Shown piece by piece: positions 54,276 to 62,693 of a DNA stretch of 64,000 nucleotides. The DNA is from Pseudarthrobacter sp. C4D7 (lineage in GTDB: Bacteria; Actinomycetota; Actinomycetes; Actinomycetales; Micrococcaceae). How positions within the stretch are numbered: the first letter of the stretch is position 1; the number at the start of each line of letters is the position of its first letter. Position numbers and translations under genes: made by a program. The DNA is taken from assembly GCF_013359725.1 (NCBI RefSeq), contig NZ_JABFMW010000014.1, forward strand, positions 32,491 through 96,490. Direction: 5' to 3'. The notes under the pieces are model-generated. The model searched no databases, was not told where the DNA came from, and saw only the letters and a list, made by a program, of their open reading frames with translations.

Positions 54276-55079
54276 CTACTTGGCCAGCTTGTGCTGGAGC
54301 GCGATTTCCAGTGCCGCACCCACGATGCCTGCCTCATTGCGCAGCACGGCCGGAACGATCGGCGTGCGGAGCTTGAGGTTGGGGAGGTATTCATCGGCAC
54401 GCTTGGAGATGCCGCCGCCCACAATGAACAGTTCCGGCGAGAACAGGAACTCCACGTGCGAGAAGTAGCGCTGCAGGAGCACGCTGTATTCGTCCCATGA
54501 CAGTCCGTCCCGCTCGCGGGCAACGGCGGAGGCCTTTGATTCGGCGTCGTGTCCGTCAATCTCAAGGTGGCCCAGTTCGGCGTTGGGGACCAGTTTGCCG
54601 TCGAAGATGAAGGCGGAACCGATGCCGGTGCCCAGGGTGATTACCAGGACGGTGCCGGAGACGCCGGCGCCGGCGCCGTAGCGCGCCTCTGCCAGGCCTG
54701 CTGCGTCGGCGTCGTTGATGACTTCCACCGGGCGGCCGAGGCGTTCGGTGAGGAGGGCGTCGATGTCCGTGTCCAGCCAGCTCTTGTCCACGTTGGCGGC
54801 GGAGTGGACCACGCCGTGCTGGATGATGCCGGGGAAGGTTACGCCCACGGGGGAGCCGGCTTCAGGGGCTTCCGGGCGCGCAGAGAGCTCGGCCACCACC
54901 AGGGCTACGGCCTCGGCCACCGCTTCAGGGGTGGCAGGCTGCGGGGTGGGCACGCGGAAGCGCTCTCCGAGGAGCTTGCCCTTCTTCAGGTCGACAATGC
55001 CGCCCTTGATGCCCGTACCACCGATGTCGATGCCGATCAGCGGTGCGTTCTTGTGCGACTTTTCGTCCTTCTTGGCCAA
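54276..55079 (-). CDS. ppgK: Polyphosphate/ATP glucokinase, possible glucomannokinase
   Basis: A 267-residue ROK-type kinase. [17 protein letters not shown] is the phosphate loop, [37 protein letters not shown] and [12 protein letters not shown] follow, then [13 protein letters not shown], with no CxCGxxGC zinc site. The sequence strongly resembles, from memory, the glucomannokinase of Arthrobacter sp. KM that uses inorganic polyphosphate or ATP for glucose and mannose. TTG 55079 is chosen because the protein then begins [16 protein letters not shown], as in that enzyme; ATG 55181 would add 34 Pro-rich residues. No strong ribosome site precedes either start. It follows map on the same strand. 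Confidence 0.88.
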   Translation of the reverse strand: MAKKDEKSHKNAPLIGIDIGGTGIKGGIVDLKKGKLLGERFRVPTPQPATPEAVAEAVALVVAELSARPEAPEAGSPVGVTFPGIIQHGVVHSAANVDKSWLDTDIDALLTERLGRPVEVINDADAAGLAEARYGAGAGVSGTVLVITLGTGIGSAFIFDGKLVPNAELGHLEIDGHDAESKASAVARERDGLSWDEYSVLLQRYFSHVEFLFSPELFIVGGGISKRADEYLPNLKLRTPIVPAVLRNEAGIVGAALEIALQHKLAK

Positions 55080-55187
55080 TGGAATTCCGTTCTTGACAGG
55101 GGCGGGCGGGAAAAGGGAGCGGCGTGGGCCGCCCGTAACAGGGTGGGGGGCGGTCGGCACCGGCGGCATGCCCTGGGGCATGGCGGG

Positions 55188-56066
55188 CTAAGGCAGGGTG
55201 AGGATTTCGGCGCCGGACTCGGTGACCAACAGGGTGTGCTCGAACTGTGCGGTGCGCTGACGGTCCCGGGTAACGACGGTCCAGTCATCGCTCCACATGT
55301 CCCACTCCACGGTGCCCAGGGTGAGCATCGGTTCGATGGTGAACACCATGCCGGTTTCGATCACGGTGTTGTAGGCAGGGGCTGCATCGTAGTGCGGGAT
55401 GATGAGGCCGGTGTGGAAGGCCTCGCCGACGCCGTGGCCGGTGAAGTCGCGGACCACGCCGTAGCCGAACCGCTTGGCATAGGACTGGATGGTCCGGCCG
55501 ATGACGTTGATTTCCCGCCCCGGCGCCACAGCCTTGATGGCGCGGTTCAGCGATTCCTGCGTGCGCTCCACCAGGAGCCGCGATTCCTCATCCACGTCCC
55601 CCACGAGGAACGTGTAGTTGGTGTCGCCGTGGACGCCGTTGAGGTACGCGGTGATGTCGATGTTCAGGATGTCGCCATCCTGGACCACGGTGCTGTCCGG
55701 GATGCCGTGGCAGATGACCTCGTTCAGCGAGGAGCACAGGGACTTGGGGAAGCCCCGGTAACCGAGCGTGGAGGGGTAGGCGTTGTGGTCCAGAAGGAAT
55801 TCGTGGCCTACCTTGTCCAGTTCGTCCGTGGTGACGCCGGGCTGGATGTGCTTGCCTACTTCCACGATGGCCTGCGCCGCGATCTTCCCGGCAACCCGGA
55901 TTTTCTCGATGGTCTCTGCGCTCTTGACCTCGGAACCGGTGAACTTGGCGGGAGCCGGCTTGCCGACGTATTCCGGACGGGGGATGGACGCCGGGACGGG
56001 ACGCTGCGGACTTAAGGTACCCGGGGTGAGGGTGCCGATGGGTGCAGTGGAGGCAAGGGAAGGCAT
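55188..56066 (-). CDS. map: Methionine aminopeptidase, type I
   Basis: A 292-residue metallo-aminopeptidase that removes the initiator Met. Metal ligands sit in [21 protein letters not shown] (two Asp), [11 protein letters not shown] (His), TIEPML (Glu) and QFEHTLLV (Glu). A roughly 40-residue Pro-rich N-terminal extension ([24 protein letters not shown]) resembles the SH3-binding type found in mycobacterial MapB. A -10 box, TATGAT, sits six bases before the ATG on the minus strand. Confidence 0.95.
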   Translation of the reverse strand: MPSLASTAPIGTLTPGTLSPQRPVPASIPRPEYVGKPAPAKFTGSEVKSAETIEKIRVAGKIAAQAIVEVGKHIQPGVTTDELDKVGHEFLLDHNAYPSTLGYRGFPKSLCSSLNEVICHGIPDSTVVQDGDILNIDITAYLNGVHGDTNYTFLVGDVDEESRLLVERTQESLNRAIKAVAPGREINVIGRTIQSYAKRFGYGVVRDFTGHGVGEAFHTGLIIPHYDAAPAYNTVIETGMVFTIEPMLTLGTVEWDMWSDDWTVVTRDRQRTAQFEHTLLVTESGAEILTLP

Positions 56067-56072
56067 AGATTG

Positions 56073-56078
56073 ATCATA
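56073..56078 (-). promoter_or_regulatory. -10 box giving a leaderless map transcript
   Basis: TATGAT on the minus strand ends six bases before the map ATG; no Shine-Dalgarno fits. TTGTTA (56103-56098) is a possible -35, at 19 bp. Confidence 0.5.
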
Positions 56079-56185
56079 TAAGGCACCACAGAACGCCTAA
56101 CAACCGACAAGCTGGGGAGGGTGCGCGTAAGTGTTTGTGTTACGCGGATCACCCCGGGTTCCTGTCGCCGGAACAAGGAGCAACG

Positions 56186-56350
56186 ATGACTGAGTACTGG
56201 TTCAACGTCAATACCCACGAAGTGGAAGAGGACCGGTTGTCGGACTGGAGCCAGCTCATTGGGCCGTACAAGACCCGCGAGGAAGCGGAGCACGCCATCG
56301 AGAAGGTCAAGGCCCGCAACGACGCCTGGGACAAGGGCGACGACGACTGA
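56186..56350 (+). CDS. Small SPOR-like protein
   Basis: A 54-residue acidic protein, MTEYWFNVNTHEVEEDRLSDW, then GPYKTREEAEHAIEKVKARNDAWDKGDDD. The GPYKTREEAEHAIEKVKARN part resembles the second half of a SPOR fold, but it is too short for a full domain and has no signal peptide. AAGGAG lies six bases before the ATG. It stands between two minus-strand genes (map and panB), so it has its own promoter. Function unknown. Confidence 0.72.
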   Translation: MTEYWFNVNTHEVEEDRLSDWSQLIGPYKTREEAEHAIEKVKARNDAWDKGDDD

Positions 56351-56365
56351 GCGGCTGGTTCCCGC

Positions 56366-57262
56366 CTAGAAGGAGTGTTCGGGGCCGGGGAATTCGCCGG
56401 ACCGGACGTCCCTGCCATAGGCCGTGGCGGCGTCGTGCAGGGTGCTGCGCAGGTCCGCGTACTGCTTGACGAACTTTGCCATCCGCCCGCCCCGGAGCCC
56501 GGCCATGTCCTGCCAGACCAGGACCTGGCCGGTGGTTGCCTTTCCCGCGCCGATACCCACCGTGGGCACGGCTACGGCCGCGTCGACCGCCGAGGCCGTC
56601 TCCGCGGGAACCATTTCCATCAGCACGCAAAAGGCGCCGGCCTCTTCAAGAGCGCGGGCGTCCTCGATCAGCCGCTGGGCGTCGTCGCCGCGGCCCTGGA
56701 CGCGGTATCCGCCCAGGGCGTGCTCGCTCTGGGGCGTGAAGCCAATGTGCGCCATGACCGGGATGCCGGCCTGCACCATCGCCCGGACTGTGGGGGCGTA
56801 GTACTTCCCGCCCTCGATCTTAACCGCGTGGGCCAGCCCTTCCTTCAGGAACCTGACGCCGGCGGCAACGGCCTGCTCCGCGCTCACCTCGTAGCTGCCG
56901 AACGGCAGGTCGGCCACCACCAGGGCACGCCTGGCCGACCTGGCGACAGCCCGGCACAGGGGGAGCAGTTCGTCAACGGTCACCGGAAGGCTGGTCTCGT
57001 TCCCGAAGACGTTGTTGGACGCCGAGTCACCCACCAGGAGCACCTCGATGCCGGCGGCATCGAAGATTTCGGCCGTGTACTGCTCGTAGGCGGTCAGCAT
57101 GGCGAACCTGGTGCCGTCCCGCTTGGCCTGCTGGAGGTGGTGGACACGGACCTTGGCAGGCTTCCTTTCCGACGCAGACGCGGCCGCTGCGCCGGGGCCG
57201 TTGCCGTACGGGGCAGGTACTTCTGCGGACGCGCTGGAGTCTGAGCTGTTGCTGGAGGCCAT
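56366..57262 (-). CDS. panB: 3-methyl-2-oxobutanoate hydroxymethyltransferase
   Basis: A 298-residue TIM-barrel enzyme for the first step of pantothenate synthesis: alpha-ketoisovalerate plus methylene-tetrahydrofolate. Marks: [72 protein letters not shown] and EMVPAETA, with [21 protein letters not shown]. The N-terminal 35 residues form a low-complexity extension. panC/panD are not near. Confidence 0.95.
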   Translation of the reverse strand: MASSNSSDSSASAEVPAPYGNGPGAAAASASERKPAKVRVHHLQQAKRDGTRFAMLTAYEQYTAEIFDAAGIEVLLVGDSASNNVFGNETSLPVTVDELLPLCRAVARSARRALVVADLPFGSYEVSAEQAVAAGVRFLKEGLAHAVKIEGGKYYAPTVRAMVQAGIPVMAHIGFTPQSEHALGGYRVQGRGDDAQRLIEDARALEEAGAFCVLMEMVPAETASAVDAAVAVPTVGIGAGKATTGQVLVWQDMAGLRGGRMAKFVKQYADLRSTLHDAATAYGRDVRSGEFPGPEHSF

Positions 57263-57412
57263 GGGAAGAGCGTAGTGCGGGACATGCCGGACTAGCTACT
57301 GCGGGCATCCCCGGCAAAAGGTGATTAGCGTCATAGCGGCAGGCTGCTGCCGGGGGTTCGGCGATTCCGCTGCCCGTGGCGCCGCCCGGAGGCATGATTC
57401 GGGGACCGCCAG

Positions 57413-57428
57413 GTTAATGCTGTGTTAC
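57413..57428 (+). promoter_or_regulatory. Possible GlnR-like half-sites before glnA2
   Basis: GTTAA (57413-57417), six bases, GTTAC (57424-57428). GlnR boxes in actinobacteria carry gTnAc half-sites at this spacing. Lies about 120 bases before glnA2. Weak. Confidence 0.3.
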
Positions 57429-57546
57429 GCACGGCGCAGGCTGAAGCATCGGCGCCGAATGATTAGTACAGTGATGATGAACTGCTGCCGGCTTTCCCCT
57501 TTGCGCGGACCCCGGAGCATGGACGTTGACCGGAGAAGAGGCCATC

Positions 57547-58887
57547 ATGGACCGCCAGCAAGAATTTGTCCTGCGCACAATCGAAGAGCGCGACGTACGT
57601 TTCGTGCGCCTGTGGTTCACCGACGTCGTGGGATCGCTGAAGTCCGTAGCGCTGGCCCCGGCGGAGGTCGAAGGCGCATTCGAGGAAGGCCTGGGGTTCG
57701 ACGGCTCCTCCATCGAAGGCCTGGCACGTGTTTTCGAATCCGACATGCTGGCCCAGCCGGATCCCGCCACCTTCCAGATCCTGCCGTGGCGCGGTGAGAC
57801 GGAGCAGACCTCCAGGATGTTCTGCGACATCCTGACCCCCGACGGCGAGCCGTCGGCTGCCGATCCGCGCAACGTGCTCAAGCGGACCCTCGCCAAGGCC
57901 GCGGACATGGGCTTCACCTGCTACACCCACCCCGAGATCGAGTTCTACCTCCTCAAGTCGCACGAGCCGGGACCGAACGGTGCTCCCGTGCCCGTTGACG
58001 AGGGCGGCTACTTCGACCACGTGCCCGGCGGCGTCGCCCAGGACTTCCGCCGCACCGCGGTGACCATGCTGGAGTCTGTCGGCATTTCCGTGGAGTTCAG
58101 CCACCACGAGGCCGGCCCGGGCCAGAACGAAATCGACCTCCGCTACGCTGACGCCCTGCAGACGGCCGACAACATCATGACCTTCCGCACCGTCATCAAG
58201 GAAGTGGCGCTGCAGCAGGGCACCTATGCCACCTTCATGCCCAAGCCGTTCACGGACCACCCCGGATCCGGCATGCACACGCACTTCTCCCTGTTCGAAG
58301 GTGACAGCAACGCGTTCTTCGAGGCAGGAGCGGAGTTCCAGCTGTCCAAGACGGCCCGGCAGTTCATTGCCGGCATCCTCAAGCACGCCCCCGAATTCAC
58401 GGCCGTCACCAACCAGTTCGTTAACTCCTACAAGCGGCTGTGGGGCGGCGGCGAAGCTCCCAGCTACCTCAGCTGGGGCCACAACAACCGTTCTGCCTTG
58501 GTCCGCGTTCCCCTGTACAAGCCGGGCAAGGGCCAGTCCGCCCGGATCGAGTACCGCGGCATCGATTCCGCTGCCAACCCGTACCTGGCCTACGCCGTCC
58601 TGCTCGGTGCGGGCCTGAAGGGCATCGAGGAAGGCTACGACCTGCCGGCCGCAGCCGAGGACGACGTCTGGTCGCTGAGCTCCGCTGAGCGCCGTGCCAT
58701 GGGCCATGACCCGTTGCCGGCCAGCCTGCACGACGCCATCCGCTCGATGGAGGATTCGGAACTGATGCCGCAGATCTTGGGCGAACAGGTCTACGAGCAC
58801 TTCCTGCGCAACAAGCGCGCTGAATGGCAGGACTACCGGCTGCAGGTGACCCCCTACGAGCTGCAGCGCAACCTCGGCATCCTCTAG
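57547..58887 (+). CDS. glnA2: Glutamine synthetase, GSI-alpha type
   Basis: A 446-residue GlnA2-like enzyme for ATP-dependent amidation of glutamate. Marks: GFDGSSIEGLARVFESDM, THPEIEFYLL, GYFDHVPGG, HHEAGPGQNEIDLRYAD, KPFTDHPGSGMHTHFSLF, NSYKRLWGGGEAPSYLSWGHNNRSALVRVP and RIEYRGIDSAANPYLAYAVLL. GlnA2 enzymes are mostly insensitive to adenylylation. ATG 57547 is chosen with GAGAAGAGG before it. It is directly followed by glnE. Confidence 0.94.
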   Translation: MDRQQEFVLRTIEERDVRFVRLWFTDVVGSLKSVALAPAEVEGAFEEGLGFDGSSIEGLARVFESDMLAQPDPATFQILPWRGETEQTSRMFCDILTPDGEPSAADPRNVLKRTLAKAADMGFTCYTHPEIEFYLLKSHEPGPNGAPVPVDEGGYFDHVPGGVAQDFRRTAVTMLESVGISVEFSHHEAGPGQNEIDLRYADALQTADNIMTFRTVIKEVALQQGTYATFMPKPFTDHPGSGMHTHFSLFEGDSNAFFEAGAEFQLSKTARQFIAGILKHAPEFTAVTNQFVNSYKRLWGGGEAPSYLSWGHNNRSALVRVPLYKPGKGQSARIEYRGIDSAANPYLAYAVLLGAGLKGIEEGYDLPAAAEDDVWSLSSAERRAMGHDPLPASLHDAIRSMEDSELMPQILGEQVYEHFLRNKRAEWQDYRLQVTPYELQRNLGIL

Positions 58888-61800
58888 GTGCCGGGCGTGA
58901 GCCTGGCACGCCGCCTGATAGCGGCAGGATTCAGCGACCTGGAAAAGGGCGAACGGTTCCTCGGCGCACGCGAACTCGAGGGCCTGGACCAGGACAGGAT
59001 CTTTGCCGGGCTGCAGCTGGCGGCCAGCCCGGACACTGCACTGCAGTCCCTGGTCCGCCTGATCGAAAAGCACCCGCAGCTGCGGGACCTGGCGGCCGCC
59101 GACCTGGAAGCCAGCGAGCCAATGTACCGGGTCCTCGGCGCATCCGAGGCCCTGGGGGAATTCCTCATCAGGCACCCGGAGCACCTGGACGCCTTCGAGG
59201 TCCGGGCCAGTCCCGAGCCGCTGCCCGCCGATCCCGGGCGGCTGCGCGCCACGCTCCTGCAGTCAGTGGGCGCCGATCCCCGTGCCGCCCGTCCCGTTGC
59301 TGCCGCCACAGGCACGGACGCCTACGCCGCCCTGCGCACTGCCTACCGGCGCGGGCTGGTGGACCTCGCCGTGAAAGACCTTTGCGCCGCGGATCCGCTG
59401 GACTTCCTGCCATCGGTGGGTGGCGAACTGGCGGACCTTGCTGCCGCCGCCATCGAGGCCGCCCTGGCCGTCTCCCGCGCCGAAGCCGCGGAGCAGCACA
59501 GCGTCGCTGACATCGCTGACGTCGGCCTTGCCGTCATTGGCATGGGCAAATGCGGAGCCCGGGAACTGAACTACATCTCCGACGTCGACGTCATTTACGT
59601 GGTGGACGCCGGAAGCCTCGATGACGCGCAGGCCAACACCATTGGCACGGCACTGGCGAGCGGCATCTCACGGGCCATATCGTCCGTGGCCCGGGAACCG
59701 GGCCTGTGGGAGGTGGACGCCAACCTGAGGCCGGAGGGTAAGTCGGGGCCGCTGGTCCGCACCCTCGCCTCCCACGAGACGTATTACGCCAGGTGGGCCG
59801 AGAGCTGGGAATTCCAGGCGCTCCTCAAAGCCCGTGCCATCGCCGGCGATGCCGCCCTGGGGCGGGCCTACGAGGCCGCCGTAGCCCCGTTGATCTGGAG
59901 CTCGGCCGGGCGCGAGGGCTTCGTGGAATCCGTCCAGGCGATGCGGCGCCGGGTCACCGAGAACATTCCGGCCGCCGAAGAGCAACGCCAGATCAAGCTG
60001 GGCCGCGGCGGACTGCGCGACGTCGAATTCACCGTCCAACTCCTCCAGCTGGTGCACGGCAAGGCGGATGAGACATTACGACGGCGGGACACCACCTCCG
60101 CGATCGCTGCCCTGTCAGCCGGCGGCTACATCGGCCGCTCCGACGCGGCCGCCTTTGACAATGCCTACCGCTACCTTCGGCTCCTGGAACACCGGATCCA
60201 GCTGTTCCAGCTTCGCCGCACCCACCTCATGCCCGTGGCGGAACCGGCCCTGCGTTCCCTTGCCAAGGCGGTGCTGGGGCCTTTCTCCAATGAACGGCCC
60301 AGCCCGGATTCCCTGCTGTCCGCGTGGCAGCGGACCAAACGCTCGGTCCGTGAACTGCATGAGCGCATTTTCTACCGGCCGCTGCTGAACACGGCCGCCA
60401 AACTCAGCAGCGAAGACGCGAGGCTAACGCCCGAGGCAGCCCAGGGACGGCTTGCAGCGCTGGGCTACCGGGATCCGCAAGGCGCGATGCGCCACATCGA
60501 GGCGCTGACCGCCGGTGTGAGCCGCCGGGCAGCCCTGCAGCGCCAGCTCCTGCCCATCCTGCTCGACTGGCTGGCGGAAGGCGTGGATCCCGACGCCGGG
60601 CTCCTCGCCTTCCGCCGGGTCAGCGAGGCCCTGGGCACCACGCACTGGTACCTTGGCCTGCTCCGCGACTCCAATGCTGCCGCCGAACGGCTGTGCCACA
60701 TGCTGTCCAACTCCCGGCTGATTGCGGACCTGCTGGAGGTCTCCCCGGAGTCGGTGGCATGGCTGGGGCAGGACAAGGACCTGGTTCCCGTGGGCTTCGA
60801 AGCCCAATGGCAGGAAATCACCGCCAAGATGTCGCGGCATGAGGACCCCGAGAGTGCCATGCGCCTGATCCGGCTGATCCGGCGCCGGGAAATCCTGCGC
60901 ACCGCCATCGCCGATTCTGCAGGGCTCCTGGACCAGGACCGAGTCGGCCAGGCCCTGGCAGATACTGACCGCGCCGCCGTCCTTGGCGCGCTGCGGGTGG
61001 CGGAGGGAATCGTCTCGGCCCGCGGACCGCTTAAGACCACGGTGCTGGTGGTGGCCATGGGACGGCAGGGCGGCCGGGAGATTGGATACGGGTCCGACGC
61101 GGATGTAATGTACGTCCACCGTGCCCTGCCTGGCTTCTCCGAAGCGGAGGCGCAGGAACAGGCCTCCCGCATCGTGGTCAAGGTTTCCAGCCTGCTCACC
61201 CAGCCGCTCAAGCCGGCCATCATGGCAGAACGCGTCCTCCAGATGGACGCCGACCTCCGGCCCGAGGGCAAGAACGGAGCCATGGTGCGCTCCCTGGATT
61301 CCTTCGCCGAGTATTACCGCCGCTGGTCCCTGATCTGGGAAGCGCAGGCACTCCTGCGGGCGCGGCCCATGGCCGGGGACGATGGCCTTGCCGCTGACTT
61401 CCTCAAGCTGATCGATCCCATCCGATATCCGGAAACCGTGGCGGAGCAGGATGTCCGTGAGATCCGGCGCGTCAAGGCCCGGGTGGAAGCCGAGCGCCTG
61501 CCGCGCGGCGCAGACCCCGCCCGGCACCTCAAACTGGGCCGGGGCGGGCTCAGCGACGTCGAATGGCTGGTGCAGCTGCTCCAGCTCCAGCACGCCGGAG
61601 AACACCCGGAACTGCGGACCACCTCCACGCTGGAAGCCCTGACGGCCGCGTCGGATCTTGGCCTCCTGGACGACGGCGACGCCGGCCTGCTGGCGGAAGC
61701 ATGGCGGCTGGCCAGCCGCATCCGATCGGCCAATGTCATCTGGAGCGGCAAGGCTTCCGACCTCCTGCCGTCCTCGCGCCGCGACCTTGAGGCGGTGGCG

Positions 61801-61908
61801 CGCTGGTGTGGCTATGAGCCCGGCCATGCCGCGGCACTGGAGGAAGACTACCTGCGGGTGAGCCGACGGGCGCGGGCGGTATTTGAACGTGTCTTTTATG
61901 GGCACTGA
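58888..61908 (+). CDS. glnE: Glutamine synthetase adenylyltransferase
   Basis: A 1006-residue protein with two nucleotidyltransferase domains. The N-terminal one has GMGKCGARELNYISDVDVIYV, and the C-terminal one AMGRQGGREIGYGSDADVMYVH, each with the GxG-SDxD pattern; each is followed by an ADLRPEGKSGPL or DLRPEGKNGAM segment. The enzyme adds and removes AMP from GlnA1 in response to nitrogen signals. GTG 58888 begins one base after the glnA2 stop, so the two are coupled. No internal break. Confidence 0.96.
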   Translation: MPGVSLARRLIAAGFSDLEKGERFLGARELEGLDQDRIFAGLQLAASPDTALQSLVRLIEKHPQLRDLAAADLEASEPMYRVLGASEALGEFLIRHPEHLDAFEVRASPEPLPADPGRLRATLLQSVGADPRAARPVAAATGTDAYAALRTAYRRGLVDLAVKDLCAADPLDFLPSVGGELADLAAAAIEAALAVSRAEAAEQHSVADIADVGLAVIGMGKCGARELNYISDVDVIYVVDAGSLDDAQANTIGTALASGISRAISSVAREPGLWEVDANLRPEGKSGPLVRTLASHETYYARWAESWEFQALLKARAIAGDAALGRAYEAAVAPLIWSSAGREGFVESVQAMRRRVTENIPAAEEQRQIKLGRGGLRDVEFTVQLLQLVHGKADETLRRRDTTSAIAALSAGGYIGRSDAAAFDNAYRYLRLLEHRIQLFQLRRTHLMPVAEPALRSLAKAVLGPFSNERPSPDSLLSAWQRTKRSVRELHERIFYRPLLNTAAKLSSEDARLTPEAAQGRLAALGYRDPQGAMRHIEALTAGVSRRAALQRQLLPILLDWLAEGVDPDAGLLAFRRVSEALGTTHWYLGLLRDSNAAAERLCHMLSNSRLIADLLEVSPESVAWLGQDKDLVPVGFEAQWQEITAKMSRHEDPESAMRLIRLIRRREILRTAIADSAGLLDQDRVGQALADTDRAAVLGALRVAEGIVSARGPLKTTVLVVAMGRQGGREIGYGSDADVMYVHRALPGFSEAEAQEQASRIVVKVSSLLTQPLKPAIMAERVLQMDADLRPEGKNGAMVRSLDSFAEYYRRWSLIWEAQALLRARPMAGDDGLAADFLKLIDPIRYPETVAEQDVREIRRVKARVEAERLPRGADPARHLKLGRGGLSDVEWLVQLLQLQHAGEHPELRTTSTLEALTAASDLGLLDDGDAGLLAEAWRLASRIRSANVIWSGKASDLLPSSRRDLEAVARWCGYEPGHAAALEEDYLRVSRRARAVFERVFYGH

Positions 61909-62434
61909 CTGGGTCTGGTTGATTTCACTGCGTGACCTGGATGCAGATGCCCGCGCCATCCAGTTGGGTGCCATCGCGGACATGTCGCTGCTGCCCGGCC
62001 AGGAAAGGTTCGTGGGCGAGCCGCTGCGCATGGCGCTGGCGGGCCTGGCGGACGAGTCCCGGTGGCCCTACATGGTGGAGTCCGGCGGCGACGCAGCCGG
62101 CCTCTTGACACTCCAGGCGGGGGCTGCAGGCCTCGCCGGGTGGCCCGACGACTGGTCAGCCTGGCTGCTGCGGGGCTTCCTCATCGACAGCCGGCACCAG
62201 GGCAAAGGGTTGGGGACCCGCGCGGCCGCCGCCGCGGTGGAGGCCGCGCGGAAGCTGACCGCCCGGCACCAAAGCGGCGAGTCCGGCGTCGTACTTTCCG
62301 TCAATGAGGAAAACCCTTCGGGCCTGGCCGCTTACCGCCGCGCCGGTTTCATCGACGCGGGCCGCTACCTTGGCGGCGATGCGGGGCCGCAGCGGACCAT
62401 GTTCCATGCCTTTGCCCCTGCCGGACCTTCGTAA
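61898..62434 (+). CDS. GNAT-family acetyltransferase
   Basis: A 178-residue acyltransferase. The CoA-binding motif reads RGFLIDSRHQGKGLGTRAAAAAVEAAR and the C-terminal beta5 segment VVLSVNEENPSGLAAYRRAGFIDAGRYLGG. Substrate unknown. I take ATG 61898, overlapping the glnE stop by 11 bases; TTG 61883 would add five residues. The overlap suggests cotranscription with glnA2-glnE, ending at 62638. Confidence 0.87.
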   Translation: MGTDWVWLISLRDLDADARAIQLGAIADMSLLPGQERFVGEPLRMALAGLADESRWPYMVESGGDAAGLLTLQAGAAGLAGWPDDWSAWLLRGFLIDSRHQGKGLGTRAAAAAVEAARKLTARHQSGESGVVLSVNEENPSGLAAYRRAGFIDAGRYLGGDAGPQRTMFHAFAPAGPS

Positions 62435-62637
62435 CGCGCTGGACCGGCATTGCGCTTAGCAAGCGTTTGCCAGAGGATGTGGGTGGCGGTGTTCTTCAAC
62501 CTTGTTGGGGGGAAGGCTGGACAGTCTTCGTCTCGGGGGGCATTCGTCAGGGGGTCCGGCTCCCGGTCTCAGCACGTCTGGAGACGGGCCCCCACCTTAG
62601 TTTTCTCCGTCCGCGGCGCCTCCGCCCGGACAACGCG
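62435..62637 (+). other. 203 bases of unassigned DNA after the GNAT gene
   Basis: It contains G-runs (near 62511, 62536 and 62551), a C-rich run near 62590 and a small hairpin, CGCTT-AGC-AAGCG, close to its left end. No supported gene is present. It could be a trailer or a small RNA ending at the terminator. Confidence 0.4.
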
Positions 62638-62670
62638 AAGGCGGCCACCGGATGAACCGGTGGCCGCCTT
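62638..62670 (+). terminator. Terminator between the GNAT gene and glnA1
   Basis: AAGGCGGCCACCGG (62638-62651) pairs with CCGGTGGCCGCCTT (62657-62670), loop ATGAA, then TGCTTTTT. Strong for plus-strand transcripts; also between converging genes. Confidence 0.9.
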
Positions 62671-62693
62671 TGCTTTTTCGCTAAGCGTTGATG

